Notes under the pieces: generated by a model
What the model was told of the DNA's origin: nothing
The model's database searches: none
The model's input: the letters and a program-made list of their open reading frames with translations, nothing else
Position numbers and translations under genes: made by a program
DNA from: Streptomyces sp. NBC_01471
GTDB taxonomy: Bacteria > Actinomycetota > Actinomycetes > Streptomycetales > Streptomycetaceae
Length of the DNA: 64,000 nt
Direction: 5' to 3'
Assembly (NCBI RefSeq): GCF_041438865.1
Contig: NZ_CP109450.1
Location: 5,272,501-5,336,500, forward strand
Shown: piece by piece, positions 8,744 through 16,094 of the stretch
How the letters are laid out: the number at the start of each line of letters is the position of its first letter
Position numbering within the stretch: position 1 is the first letter of the stretch

Positions 8744-8864
8744 CAGTCGGCGCGCAACCGCGCGCGGTGCGGCGGGCCTTGGCGCCCGCCGCACCTTTGC
8801 GTCCGAGCAGTCCCGAAGGGTCCCGGGCGTTTCCGGGCGTTTCCGAGCAGTGAGGAGAACGGGC

Positions 8865-9842
8865 ATGCAGGTGGAGCCGGATGCCCGGGGGGCCGTCCAG
8901 GACCGGACGGAACTCACCCGGCGCATGAGCGCGGTACTCGACCGGGCCGGCCTGCCGGCGCCCCCGGACGCGGCCCTCTACCGGCCCGCGGTCGTCGAAG
9001 TGGTCCACACCGTGCAGCGCGCCCTGCGATCGGGCGCCCTCGACCCGGACCGGCGCCGCACGCTGGAGGCCCGGCTCGACCGGGAGCCGGACCCGATGTG
9101 CGCGCCCGCCACGCCGCGGGGGCACCTCAGCCGCAGTGTGGCCCGCGCGCTGCGCTCGGTCCCGGCGCGTACGGATGCGGACGGGCGGCCCGTCCACGCG
9201 GAGGTCACCGCCTGGAGCGCGGCCGAACGGCAGGTCCTGGACGAGGCGTTCCGGCTGCTGTCGCAGGTCTGGCCGGAGAGCGCCGCTGAGACCCGGGAGA
9301 CGGTCGCCGAGATCGCCCTGCTGGACGGTAACGCGATCGACGGGTTCACCGACTTCACCGTCCACGGGGCGGTCCTCGTCAACCGGACCCGGCTGCTGGC
9401 CGGTCCCGGTGGCCTGCCGGGGCCGGTGCGCTGTGCCGAGGCCCTGATCCACGAGGGCGCGCACACCCGGTGCAACGCCGCGGCATCGGTGGAGCCGTTC
9501 CTGCTGCCCGACCGAAGCGGCGTGCCCGGCGGAAGCCCAGCGCCCGACCGAAGCGGCGCGCCCGGCGGCGGATCGGCCCGGGAACTGCTCGTCGCCACAC
9601 CCCTGCGGGCCGACCCGCGCCCCTTGAGCGGACTCTTCCAGCAGACCGTCGTCCTGGCTCGCAGTGTGCTGCTCTACCGGCGGCTGGCCGGTTCCGGCGC
9701 GGCTGCCGATGCCCGGCACACGAAACTCACGGGCGACGGGGCCCAGGCCGTACGCACCCTGAGCGCCCACGCGGACAGCCTCGCCCCGCGCGGCCGGCGG
9801 GTGCTCGAACAGTGCGCGGGAATCCTGGGGGAGCGGGAGTGA
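8865..9842 (+). CDS. HExxH-motif RiPP modification enzyme (probable peptide hydroxylase)
   Basis: 325 residues from ATG 8865, preceded by TGAGGAGAA; an in-frame GTG at 8850 lacks such a site. The key motif is ALIHEGAHTRCNAA with HEGAH at residues 196-200, which would bind a metal ion. The overall pattern fits the actinobacterial HExxH family found beside RiPP precursors, some members of which are regarded as 2-oxoglutarate-dependent peptide beta-hydroxylases. Residues about 215-235 contain a duplicated 12-residue unit (PDRSGVPGG / PDRSGAPGG) that probably forms an exposed loop. The stop overlaps the YcaO start by four bases, so the two proteins are co-translated. Assignment as a peptide hydroxylase is inference from family and context. 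Confidence 0.75.
   Translation: MQVEPDARGAVQDRTELTRRMSAVLDRAGLPAPPDAALYRPAVVEVVHTVQRALRSGALDPDRRRTLEARLDREPDPMCAPATPRGHLSRSVARALRSVPARTDADGRPVHAEVTAWSAAERQVLDEAFRLLSQVWPESAAETRETVAEIALLDGNAIDGFTDFTVHGAVLVNRTRLLAGPGGLPGPVRCAEALIHEGAHTRCNAAASVEPFLLPDRSGVPGGSPAPDRSGAPGGGSARELLVATPLRADPRPLSGLFQQTVVLARSVLLYRRLAGSGAAADARHTKLTGDGAQAVRTLSAHADSLAPRGRRVLEQCAGILGERE
9506..9568 (+). repeat. Tandem duplication inside the HExxH gene
   Basis: A 27-base unit beginning GCCCGACCGAAGCGGCG at 9506-9532 recurs at 9542-9568 with one mismatch, a 36-base period that keeps the frame and encodes two copies of PDRSG(V/A)PGG. Confidence 0.85.
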
Positions 9843-11053
9843 GCCCCTGGACGCCCCAGGTCTTCACACCCTGTCCCGACCACCCGGACGTCCTGCTGGG
9901 CAGGGTGGCCGCCCGGTCGGCCGCGTTCGAGGGGACCAGCGCGGCCGGTGGCGCCCGTGTCATCGTCGGCAGCGCTGCCGGGCACGAGCGGGAGCAGGTC
10001 GCGCGGAGCGCCCGCGGGGAACTCCTCGAACGGGTCGGGAACGTCATGGCCGGACGGGCGGCCGAGGCGGCCGCCGAGACCGTGGCCACTCACGGAGAAC
10101 TGCGCCGCCGGGGGCTGGCGGCACTGGCGCCCCCCGGCCTGCCCGACAGCCGGCGGCTGTGGGTCCGCGGCCGGACCGTCGCGGGCGCGGAGACCTATGT
10201 GGCGGCGGGCGCCGTCTTCCTCCAGCACCGGCCCCCGCCCGGATGCGACACCCTGTCGTCGACCGGTTCGACCGGCATCGCCGCGCACCCCGACGCGGCG
10301 TCCGCCGCGCGCCACGCGGCCTGGGAGGTGCTCGAACGGGACCTGGTGCGGCGCAGCTGGTACGGGCTGACCGACCGTGCGCCCCGAATGCTGGACGCCG
10401 GTCCTGCCGGGCCGCTGGGTGCGCTCATCGAGGACCGCGGGCTGACCGCCACCGCCTTCGCCCTGCCGGCCCCGCCCGGGGCCGAGTGCGTCGTGGTCGC
10501 CCTGCACCGGCCGGACGGCACGGGCCAGACGTTCGGGGCCCGGTGCGGGCCGCCCGGCGATGTCGCGGCCCTGGTCGAGAAGGCGGCGTACGAGGCCCTG
10601 ATGGTGCGGTGGAGCATGCACACCGTGACAGCCCGCGGTGCCTGGGAGGAGTGGCGGGGCGAGACCCCTCCCACCACGGCGGTGCAGCACGCGCTCTGGG
10701 CGTACTACCGGCAGGACAGCCTGAGCCTGTGGGACGTGGCCCGGACACAGGCACGAGACCGGGCGGACCCGGTGGACCGCACAGGCCAGCCAGATCGGGC
10801 GGACCCGGTGGACCGTACGGACCGGACCGCCCCGGCCGGGCGCGCCGGGCCGCCCCGGTCCAACCGGCCGGCCGATCCGCTGGCCGTCCTCGCCGGGCAC
10901 ACCGGCCAGGACGTGGTCCTCGTCGAGACCAGCACGAAGTTCGTCCGCAATGCCGGCGTCCGGGTCGTGCGCGTCATCGCCCCCGGTGCTCTGCCGCTGC
11001 CCTCCGGGCACGTTCCCGGTCCCGGCCGCAGCCGCCCCCACCCCTTCGGATAG
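9839..11053 (+). CDS. YcaO-domain RiPP cyclodehydratase-like protein
   Basis: 404 residues, starting at a GTG that overlaps the upstream stop (GTGA). YcaO proteins activate peptide backbone amides with ATP to make azolines, thioamides or amidines. The family helix with the ATP/Mg-binding glutamates is seen in AARHAAWEVLERDLVRRSWY (Glu163, Glu166, Arg167), and a second conserved helix in EKAAYEALMVRWSM near 243-256. The C-terminus is Pro-rich and ends RSRPHPFG, resembling the Pro-rich tails that reach the active site in many family members. No fused E1-like or TfuA partner is present here, which argues against classical azoline and thioamide systems and favours a stand-alone activity. Residues about 305-325 hold a duplicated 12-residue DRADPVDRT unit. 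Product chemistry is inferred. Confidence 0.8.
   Translation: MSPWTPQVFTPCPDHPDVLLGRVAARSAAFEGTSAAGGARVIVGSAAGHEREQVARSARGELLERVGNVMAGRAAEAAAETVATHGELRRRGLAALAPPGLPDSRRLWVRGRTVAGAETYVAAGAVFLQHRPPPGCDTLSSTGSTGIAAHPDAASAARHAAWEVLERDLVRRSWYGLTDRAPRMLDAGPAGPLGALIEDRGLTATAFALPAPPGAECVVVALHRPDGTGQTFGARCGPPGDVAALVEKAAYEALMVRWSMHTVTARGAWEEWRGETPPTTAVQHALWAYYRQDSLSLWDVARTQARDRADPVDRTGQPDRADPVDRTDRTAPAGRAGPPRSNRPADPLAVLAGHTGQDVVLVETSTKFVRNAGVRVVRVIAPGALPLPSGHVPGPGRSRPHPFG
10760..10815 (+). repeat. Tandem duplication inside the YcaO gene
   Basis: CGGGCGGACCCGGTGGACCG at 10760-10779 is repeated exactly at 10796-10815, again with a 36-base period, encoding two copies of RADPVDRT. Confidence 0.9.
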
Positions 11054-11060
11054 GAGCCCC

Positions 11061-11810
11061 ATGGCAACCGAGACCGAGACCGAGACCGGCACCCGGCCCG
11101 GCTACGCCGTCGAGTTCGCGGACGACTACGACCGGTTCTTCGGGAAGCCCCGGATCAGCGGAGCCACGGTGGACGCCCTCGCGGACCTCGCCGGGGAGGG
11201 GCCGGTACTCGAACTCGGCATCGGCACCGGGCGGATCGCCCTGCCGCTGCGGGCCCGTGGCATCGACGTGCACGGCATCGACGGCTCCGCGGCCATGATC
11301 CGCAGGCTCCGCGCCAAGCCGGGCGGCGGGGAAGTCCCCGTCACCCTCGGGGACTTCTCCGACGTGCCCGTCTCCGGGACGACGTTCAGCCTGGTCTACC
11401 TGGCGGCGGGCACCTTCTTCGAACTGCCCGACCAGGAGAGCCAAACGCGCTGTTTCACCGAGGTGGCGCGCCGCCTCGCCCCCGGCGGGCTCTTCGTCCT
11501 CGACGCCCATGTACCGGAGGCGCTCGCCCGGGCGGCCGGCTCCGAGGTCGTCTCCGACGGAGAGAACCACCTGGTCGTGTGCCACCGGCGCATCGACCCG
11601 TCCGTCCAGCGCTACCGCTCGCACTACGTCATCCACGAGAACGGCCGCACCCGGCACATGCGCGTGGAGTTCCGGTACGCGGGCTGCGGCGAGCTGGACC
11701 TGATGGCACAGCAGGCCGGACTGCGGCTGCGGGAGCGCCGGGGTGGCTGGGCGGGCGAACCGTTCACCCGCGACAGCGCGTACCACGTGTCCGTCTACGC
11801 ATGCCCCTGA
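11061..11810 (+). CDS. SAM-dependent methyltransferase of the RiPP cluster
   Basis: 249 residues from ATG 11061 with TAGGAG immediately upstream. A class I Rossmann methyltransferase: motif I VLELGIGTGRIALPL begins at residue 49, an acidic strand end follows at VHGIDGSAAMI, and FSLVYLAAGTFFEL and LAPGGLFVLDAHVPEAL match later motifs. It begins 7 bases after the YcaO stop. It probably O- or N-methylates the modified peptide or one of its carboxylates; the target cannot be deduced. Small-molecule methyltransferases of this build are also common, so a role outside the cluster is not excluded, but spacing strongly suggests co-expression. Confidence 0.82.
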   Translation: MATETETETGTRPGYAVEFADDYDRFFGKPRISGATVDALADLAGEGPVLELGIGTGRIALPLRARGIDVHGIDGSAAMIRRLRAKPGGGEVPVTLGDFSDVPVSGTTFSLVYLAAGTFFELPDQESQTRCFTEVARRLAPGGLFVLDAHVPEALARAAGSEVVSDGENHLVVCHRRIDPSVQRYRSHYVIHENGRTRHMRVEFRYAGCGELDLMAQQAGLRLRERRGGWAGEPFTRDSAYHVSVYACP

Positions 11811-11898
11811 CCGCCCCGTACCGCGCCGACCAGCCCCGCCCGCCCCGTACGCCCCCCGCCCCGCCGCTGTCCCCGACCCGCCCTGACGGAAGGCCACC

Positions 11899-13083
11899 AT
11901 GAGCCAGCCCGACCGCCTCCGGCCATTCCCCTTCCCGCACACGGACGGTCTCGCCCCCCTGCCCGAACTGGCCGAACTGCGCCGCCACGAGCCGGTGGTC
12001 CGCGTCCGGCTGCCCGGCGGCGGCACGGCCTGGCTGGTGACCCGGCACGCGGATGTCCGCAGAGTCCTGGCGGACCCCCGCTTCAGCCGCACCCGGGCCA
12101 CCGGGGAACAGGGTGGCGGCGGCCGGCGGGCGACGGCGCTTCCCGACTCCATCCTCACCACCGACCCGCCCGACCACTCCCGGCTGCGCCGGCTCATCGC
12201 CCCCGCGCTGACCGTACGCAGCGCCGAGGCCATGCGGGACGGTATCGCCGCCCTCGCGCACGACCTGCTGACCGGCGTAAAACCCACGCCGGGCCCCGTC
12301 GACCTCGTCCCCCACTTCACCCGGCCGCTGCCCCTGGCCGTCATCTGCGACCTGCTGGGCACCCCGCGTGTGGACGCCGACCGGCTCGACGCCTGGGACA
12401 ACGTGCTGCGCAGCGTCACCGCGAAGAACGCCGAAGTGAGCACGGCCGTCGACGAGATGAGCACCTATCTGGCCGGCCTGATCGCCGTCAAACGCGCCCA
12501 CCCCGCCGACGACATGCTCAGCGCGCTCATCGCGGCACGCGACGACGACGACCGGCTCAGCGAGGGCGAACTCATCTCGTTCTGCGTCGTCCTGCTCATG
12601 GGGGGCTACAGCACCACGGCCAACCGGCTGGCCGGGCTGGTCCATCTGCTGCTCGAACAGCCCGAGCGCTACCGGCTGCTGTGCCGCGAGCCCGGCCGTA
12701 TCCCGGGTGCGGTCGAGGAGCTGCTGCGGTACGCGCAGGCCAGTGTGGGAGCCAATATGCGGGTGGCGACCGAGGCCGTACCGCTGGGCGGGGTGACGGT
12801 TGCGGAGGGCGACGCGGTCATCGCGCTCACCACCTCCGCCAACCACGACGAGCGCGTGTACCCCGAGCCCGACCTCCTCGACCTCACCCGGGACACGCCG
12901 TCGCACCTCGCCTTCGGGCACGGGGCCCACTTCTGCGTCGGTGCTCAACTCGCCCGGGTCCAGCTCCAGGAGGCGCTGCGGGCCCTGACCCGGCTGTATC
13001 CGGGGCTCCGCGCGGCCGGGCCGGTCCGGTGGAGGACCGGCAGGACGAGCAGGGCCCCGCAGACACTGCCGGTGACGTGGTGA
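11899..13083 (+). CDS. Cytochrome P450 of the RiPP cluster
   Basis: 394 residues, the normal size of a soluble bacterial P450, with GGAAGG before the ATG. The heme-binding loop FGHGAHFCVGAQLA places the proximal Cys at 346, and the ExxR pair is Glu274/Arg277 (EELLRY). The I-helix oxygen-activation motif reads GGYSTT at 235-240, with Ser238 where most family members have Asp or Glu; Thr239 is kept. It would oxidise, crosslink or decarboxylate the peptide using external ferredoxin and reductase, neither of which is encoded here. The 88-base gap from the methyltransferase has no terminator, so it is probably the last gene of the operon. Confidence 0.88.
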   Translation: MSQPDRLRPFPFPHTDGLAPLPELAELRRHEPVVRVRLPGGGTAWLVTRHADVRRVLADPRFSRTRATGEQGGGGRRATALPDSILTTDPPDHSRLRRLIAPALTVRSAEAMRDGIAALAHDLLTGVKPTPGPVDLVPHFTRPLPLAVICDLLGTPRVDADRLDAWDNVLRSVTAKNAEVSTAVDEMSTYLAGLIAVKRAHPADDMLSALIAARDDDDRLSEGELISFCVVLLMGGYSTTANRLAGLVHLLLEQPERYRLLCREPGRIPGAVEELLRYAQASVGANMRVATEAVPLGGVTVAEGDAVIALTTSANHDERVYPEPDLLDLTRDTPSHLAFGHGAHFCVGAQLARVQLQEALRALTRLYPGLRAAGPVRWRTGRTSRAPQTLPVTW

Positions 13084-13115
13084 GGCCCGCGCCGGTCGCG
13101 GCCGGTGCGGGCCTC
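13082..13115. terminator. Terminator between P450 and the convergent metal-binding gene
   Basis: GAGGCCCGC (13082-13090) and GCGGGCCTC (13107-13115) form a 9-base stem with a further internal GC hairpin. It overlaps the P450 stop codon and closes the RiPP operon; it may serve both strands. Confidence 0.7.
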
Positions 13116-13141
13116 CTGGTGAGCGCGTTACGGGTACGGGG

Positions 13142-13516
13142 TCAGGCCCGGTCCACGAGTCCGTATCCCGCCTCGTCCAGCACCGAGCGCACGGTCTCCT
13201 CGTCCAGCGGGGCCCGGGAGACCACGGTGACCTGCCCGGTGGCGGCGACGGCCGTGACACCCGTGACGCCGGAAAGCTCGGCGAGTTCGAGCGAGACGGC
13301 ACCCTCGCAGTGCTCAGAGGCCATCCCGGTCACCTCGTAGACAGCGGTGACCGCGCCCGCCTCCACGTCGGCGGCCCCGCCGCCGCAGCACCCGCCGCCG
13401 CAGCAGCCGGACGCGGGGGCGGCGGCCTCGGCGGGCGGGCCGGACTGGGGGATCCCGAGGTAGGCGGTGCCGGGCCGGGAAGCCCCGGGCCGGGATGTCT
13501 CTGTCTCGGCGCTCAT
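13142..13516 (-). CDS. HMA-like heavy-metal-associated domain protein with Cys-rich linker
   Basis: 124 residues with ATG preceded by AGAGGAGAG. The C-terminal 70 residues have the beta-alpha-beta pattern of an HMA copper chaperone domain (TAVYEVTGMASEHCEGAVSL ... VRSVLDEAGYGLVD). The metal motif normally reads GMxCxxC; here it is GMASEHC, so the first cysteine is a serine. Just before it lies a Cys-Gly cluster (SGCCGGGCCGGG) that could supply other thiols. A role in copper or other soft-metal handling is suggested but the altered motif makes this uncertain. Convergent with the RiPP operon. Confidence 0.7.
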   Translation of the reverse strand: MSAETETSRPGASRPGTAYLGIPQSGPPAEAAAPASGCCGGGCCGGGAADVEAGAVTAVYEVTGMASEHCEGAVSLELAELSGVTGVTAVAATGQVTVVSRAPLDEETVRSVLDEAGYGLVDRA

Positions 13517-13601
13517 GCTGCTCTCCTCTGTGCGGATGTTCCGTACCTCCCCATGGTGCGCCCGGGGCTCCTGGAAGCCACTGGGACCCGGCGGACAGGG
13601 C

Positions 13602-13793
13602 CTAGCGGGATCTGTTGCTCGGCCTGCGGGAGACCCAGAGCCGGATGGTCTCCGCGTACCAGTAGGGCTTTCCGTTCTCCACCTGATCGGGGGGCGGCAG
13701 CAGCCCGTGTTTCCGGTACGAGCGGACGGTGTCCGGCTGCACCCGGATGTGTGCGGCGATCTCCTTGTAGGACCAGAGCTTTCGGTCGGTCAT
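13602..13793 (-). CDS. Small MerR/AlpA-like helix-turn-helix protein
   Basis: 63 residues from ATG 13793 with GGGAGGTG upstream; longer versions beginning further left of the coding strand have no such site. The sequence is a single winged or plain HTH domain: WSYKEIAAHIRVQPDTVRSY is the HTH and the C-terminal part (ENGKPYWYAETIRLWVSRRP) resembles the wing of excisionase/AlpA proteins. Acts as a DNA-binding protein of unknown target; it could regulate the neighbouring metal-binding gene or the RiPP operon. Confidence 0.72.
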   Translation of the reverse strand: MTDRKLWSYKEIAAHIRVQPDTVRSYRKHGLLPPPDQVENGKPYWYAETIRLWVSRRPSNRSR

Positions 13794-13985
13794 GACCAGC
13801 ACCTCCCTGCCTGCCGCGCGACGCCGGCCTGGTGGGCCGTCGGGGGAGTCGCGGGGCTGCGCATTGGTGATCAATTCACCCTCTCCCCGGACAACGGCGT
13901 CCGAAGAGGACAGGGGAGGGACTGTTGATCTCCTGTGACCGAAAGACCGCGTAACGCGGACATGCGTGACGTGAAGGTAACTCCT

Positions 13986-14010
13986 GTGACTCAAGCGGCA
14001 CATGAGTCAC
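13986..14010. promoter_or_regulatory. Inverted repeat upstream of the HTH gene
   Basis: GTGACTCA (13986-13993) and TGAGTCAC (14003-14010), a perfect 8-base inverted repeat with a 9-base spacer, lies about 200 bases upstream of the small HTH gene and 50 bases beyond the end of the isomerase gene. It may be an operator or a terminator; it lacks a T-run. Confidence 0.4.
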
Positions 14011-14061
14011 ATCGGGTGGATGGGGGCATAGAGGTTCGCGCCCGCGGTGATCGATGCTGCC

Positions 14062-14952
14062 TCAGGCCCCGCAGGAGCGGAGGAACGCGCGGGTGCGGCG
14101 GGCGATCGGCAGCGGCCTGTCGGGCGGGCACGGATACATGTCCTGCTCGACGATCGCGAACAGATCGGTCCCCAGCTTGCGCGCCGCGTCGAGCACCGGC
14201 TCCAGCGCCGGGACGCCGTCCGGCGGCTCGCACATCACCCCGCGCGCCACGGCGGGCCCGAACGGCAGCCGCTCCGCCCGCACCTGGGCCAGCACCACCG
14301 GATCCACCTGCTTCAGATGCAGATAGCCGATCCGCTCCCCGTACGTCTCGATGAGCCGCACGCTGTCCCCGCCGCAGTACGCGTAGTGCCCGGTGTCCAG
14401 GCAGAGCGAGACCAGATCCGGGTCGGTCGCGTCCAGGAAGCGGGTGACGTTCTCCTCGGTGTCGATGTGGGTGTCCGCGTGCGGATGCACCACGATCCGC
14501 AGCCCGAACCGCTCGCGCACCTCGTGGCCCAGACGCTCGGTCAGCTCGGTGAGCTGCCGCCACTGGCCCGCGTCGAGGGTGTCGGACTCCTTGACCTCGC
14601 CCGTCTTGTCGTCGCGCCAGAACGACGGGATGACGACGAGATGCCCGGCCCCGGCCGCCTGCGCGAGCGCGGCGACACCGGCCACCTGCGCCCAGGTCGC
14701 GTCCCAGACGCCGGGCCCGTGGTGCAGCCCGGTGAAGACCGTCCCGGCCGACACCCGCAGCCCGCGCGCGGCGGTCTCGTCGGCGAGGCGGACCGGGTCC
14801 GTGGGCAGATAGCCGTACGGGCCGAGCTCGATCCACTCGTAGCCCGACGCGGCGACCTCGTCGAGGAAGCGGGTCCAGGGGACTTGAAGCGGGTCCTCGG
14901 GGAACCACACTCCCCAGGAGTCGGGTGCGGAGCCGATCCGGATCTGCGTCAT
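14062..14952 (-). CDS. Xylose-isomerase-like TIM-barrel protein (IolE/IolI type)
   Basis: 296 residues if translation begins at ATG 14952 (MTQIRIGSAPDSWGVWFPED); an in-frame ATG at 15012 would put the palindromic operator region inside the gene and is less likely. AP-endonuclease-2/xylose-isomerase-like fold: metal ligands are suggested by IVVHPHADTHIDTEENV, LVSLCLDTGHYAYCGGD, YLHLKQVDP and FAIVEQDMYP. Being divergent from iolC and sharing its promoter region, it is a good candidate for inosose dehydratase (IolE) or inosose isomerase (IolI) of inositol breakdown. Sequence alone does not decide between these. Confidence 0.75.
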   Translation of the reverse strand: MTQIRIGSAPDSWGVWFPEDPLQVPWTRFLDEVAASGYEWIELGPYGYLPTDPVRLADETAARGLRVSAGTVFTGLHHGPGVWDATWAQVAGVAALAQAAGAGHLVVIPSFWRDDKTGEVKESDTLDAGQWRQLTELTERLGHEVRERFGLRIVVHPHADTHIDTEENVTRFLDATDPDLVSLCLDTGHYAYCGGDSVRLIETYGERIGYLHLKQVDPVVLAQVRAERLPFGPAVARGVMCEPPDGVPALEPVLDAARKLGTDLFAIVEQDMYPCPPDRPLPIARRTRAFLRSCGA

Positions 14953-14982
14953 GCACCAAGGCTTCCGCCCGGCCGGGAAAGC

Positions 14983-15046
14983 TGTCAAGCGTTCGTCCGA
15001 ATGTCCGGACAATGCGTTGACAGGGGTCCGAGGGGGGAGTTAGACC
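14983..15046. promoter_or_regulatory. Divergent iol promoter region with palindromic operator
   Basis: Rightward: TTGACA (15017-15022) and TAGACC (15041-15046), spacer 18. Leftward: TTGACA as the complement of 14983-14988. Between them sits the perfect palindrome TGTCCGGACA (15002-15011). This is the layout expected for a single repressor controlling both transcription units; the repressor is not in the window. Confidence 0.6.
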
Positions 15047-15122
15047 TGAGGGCCCGTTACCCGGCCCCCGTCACCCGGCCGTGGGGCCGGGGGGCCGCCC
15101 GCCGATGGAGAGGACGTGCACG

Positions 15123-16094
15123 GTGTACGACCTGATCACGATGGGCCGGATCGGGGTGGATCTCTACCCGCTTCAGGCCGGTGTGCCGCTGGCGCAGGTC
15201 GACACCTTCGGCAAGTTCCTCGGCGGCTCGGCGACGAACGTCGCGGTCGCGGCGGCGCGGCTCGGGCTGCGGACGGCGGTCGTCACCCGGACGGGCGCCG
15301 ACCCGTTCGGTGAGTATCTGCACCAGCAGCTGCGGGCCTTCGGCGTCGACGACCGCTGGGTGACCCCGGTCCCCGGTCTGCCCACCCCGGTGACCTTCTG
15401 CGAGATGTTCCCGCCGGACGACTTCCCGCTGTACTTCTACCGGCAGCCGAAGGCACCCGATCTGGAGATGTACGGGGAGGAGCTGGACCTCGGGGCGATC
15501 CGGGCCGCGCGGGTCTTCTGGATGACGGGGACGGGCCTCTGCGCGGAACCCAGCCGCACGGCGACCCTGACCGCGCTGGCGGCCCGGAGCGCCGCCCCCG
15601 CCCCTCCCCAGCCCGCCCCTCCCGGACCCCGCGTCACCGTCTTCGACCTGGACTGGCGCCCGATGTTCTGGACCGACGACCCGAAGCCGCACTACGCCCG
15701 CGCGCTGCGCCACGCCACCGTGGCCGTCGGCAACCTCGACGAGGTCGAGATCGCCACCGGTGAGCGCGAACCCCGCGCGGCGGCCGAAGCGCTGCTCGCC
15801 CGGGGGCCGGAGCTGGCCGTCGTCAAACAGGGCCCCGGCGGCGTCCTCGCCGTCCACCGCGACGGCAGCACCGCCGAGGTGCCACCCGTACCGGTGGAGG
15901 TCGTCAACGGCCTCGGCGCGGGCGACGCGTTCGGCGGGGCGCTCTGCCACGGCCTGCTCGCGGGCTGGGAGCTGGAGCGCACCATGCGGTACGCCAACGC
16001 GGCGGGCGCCATCGTCGCCTCCCGGCTGGCCTGCTCGTCCGCGATGCCGTACGCGTCCGAGGTCGACGCGGCCCTCCAGGAAGTGCGGCCGTGA
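15123..16094 (+). CDS. iolC: 5-dehydro-2-deoxygluconokinase (PfkB family)
   Basis: 323 residues from GTG 15123, which has GGAGAGGA at proper distance; ATG 15105 is the alternative. PfkB-family fold: the N-terminal GG signature is FGKFLGGSATNVAVAAARLG and the C-terminal signature NGLGAGDAFGGALCHGLL carries the catalytic base Asp268. Phosphorylates 5-dehydro-2-deoxygluconate in inositol catabolism. First gene of a tightly packed five-gene operon; its stop overlaps the next start (GTGA). The middle contains a short Pro-rich insertion (APAPPQPAPPGPR) that is probably a surface loop. Confidence 0.88.
   Translation: MYDLITMGRIGVDLYPLQAGVPLAQVDTFGKFLGGSATNVAVAAARLGLRTAVVTRTGADPFGEYLHQQLRAFGVDDRWVTPVPGLPTPVTFCEMFPPDDFPLYFYRQPKAPDLEMYGEELDLGAIRAARVFWMTGTGLCAEPSRTATLTALAARSAAPAPPQPAPPGPRVTVFDLDWRPMFWTDDPKPHYARALRHATVAVGNLDEVEIATGEREPRAAAEALLARGPELAVVKQGPGGVLAVHRDGSTAEVPPVPVEVVNGLGAGDAFGGALCHGLLAGWELERTMRYANAAGAIVASRLACSSAMPYASEVDAALQEVRP

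Noticed and set aside
8569..8853. 94-codon open frame overlapping the RiPP precursor
   Set aside because: Arg-rich sequence in another frame, no ribosome-binding site; the short precursor frame has one and fits the context.
9470..9838. N-terminal extension of the YcaO gene to an ATG at 9470
   Set aside because: It overlaps the HExxH gene for 370 bases and is Arg/Pro-rich; GTG 9839 with GTGA overlap is a better start.
14953..15012. Extended N-terminus of the isomerase-like protein
   Set aside because: Would run across the divergent promoter and palindrome; MTQIRIG at 14952 matches the family start.
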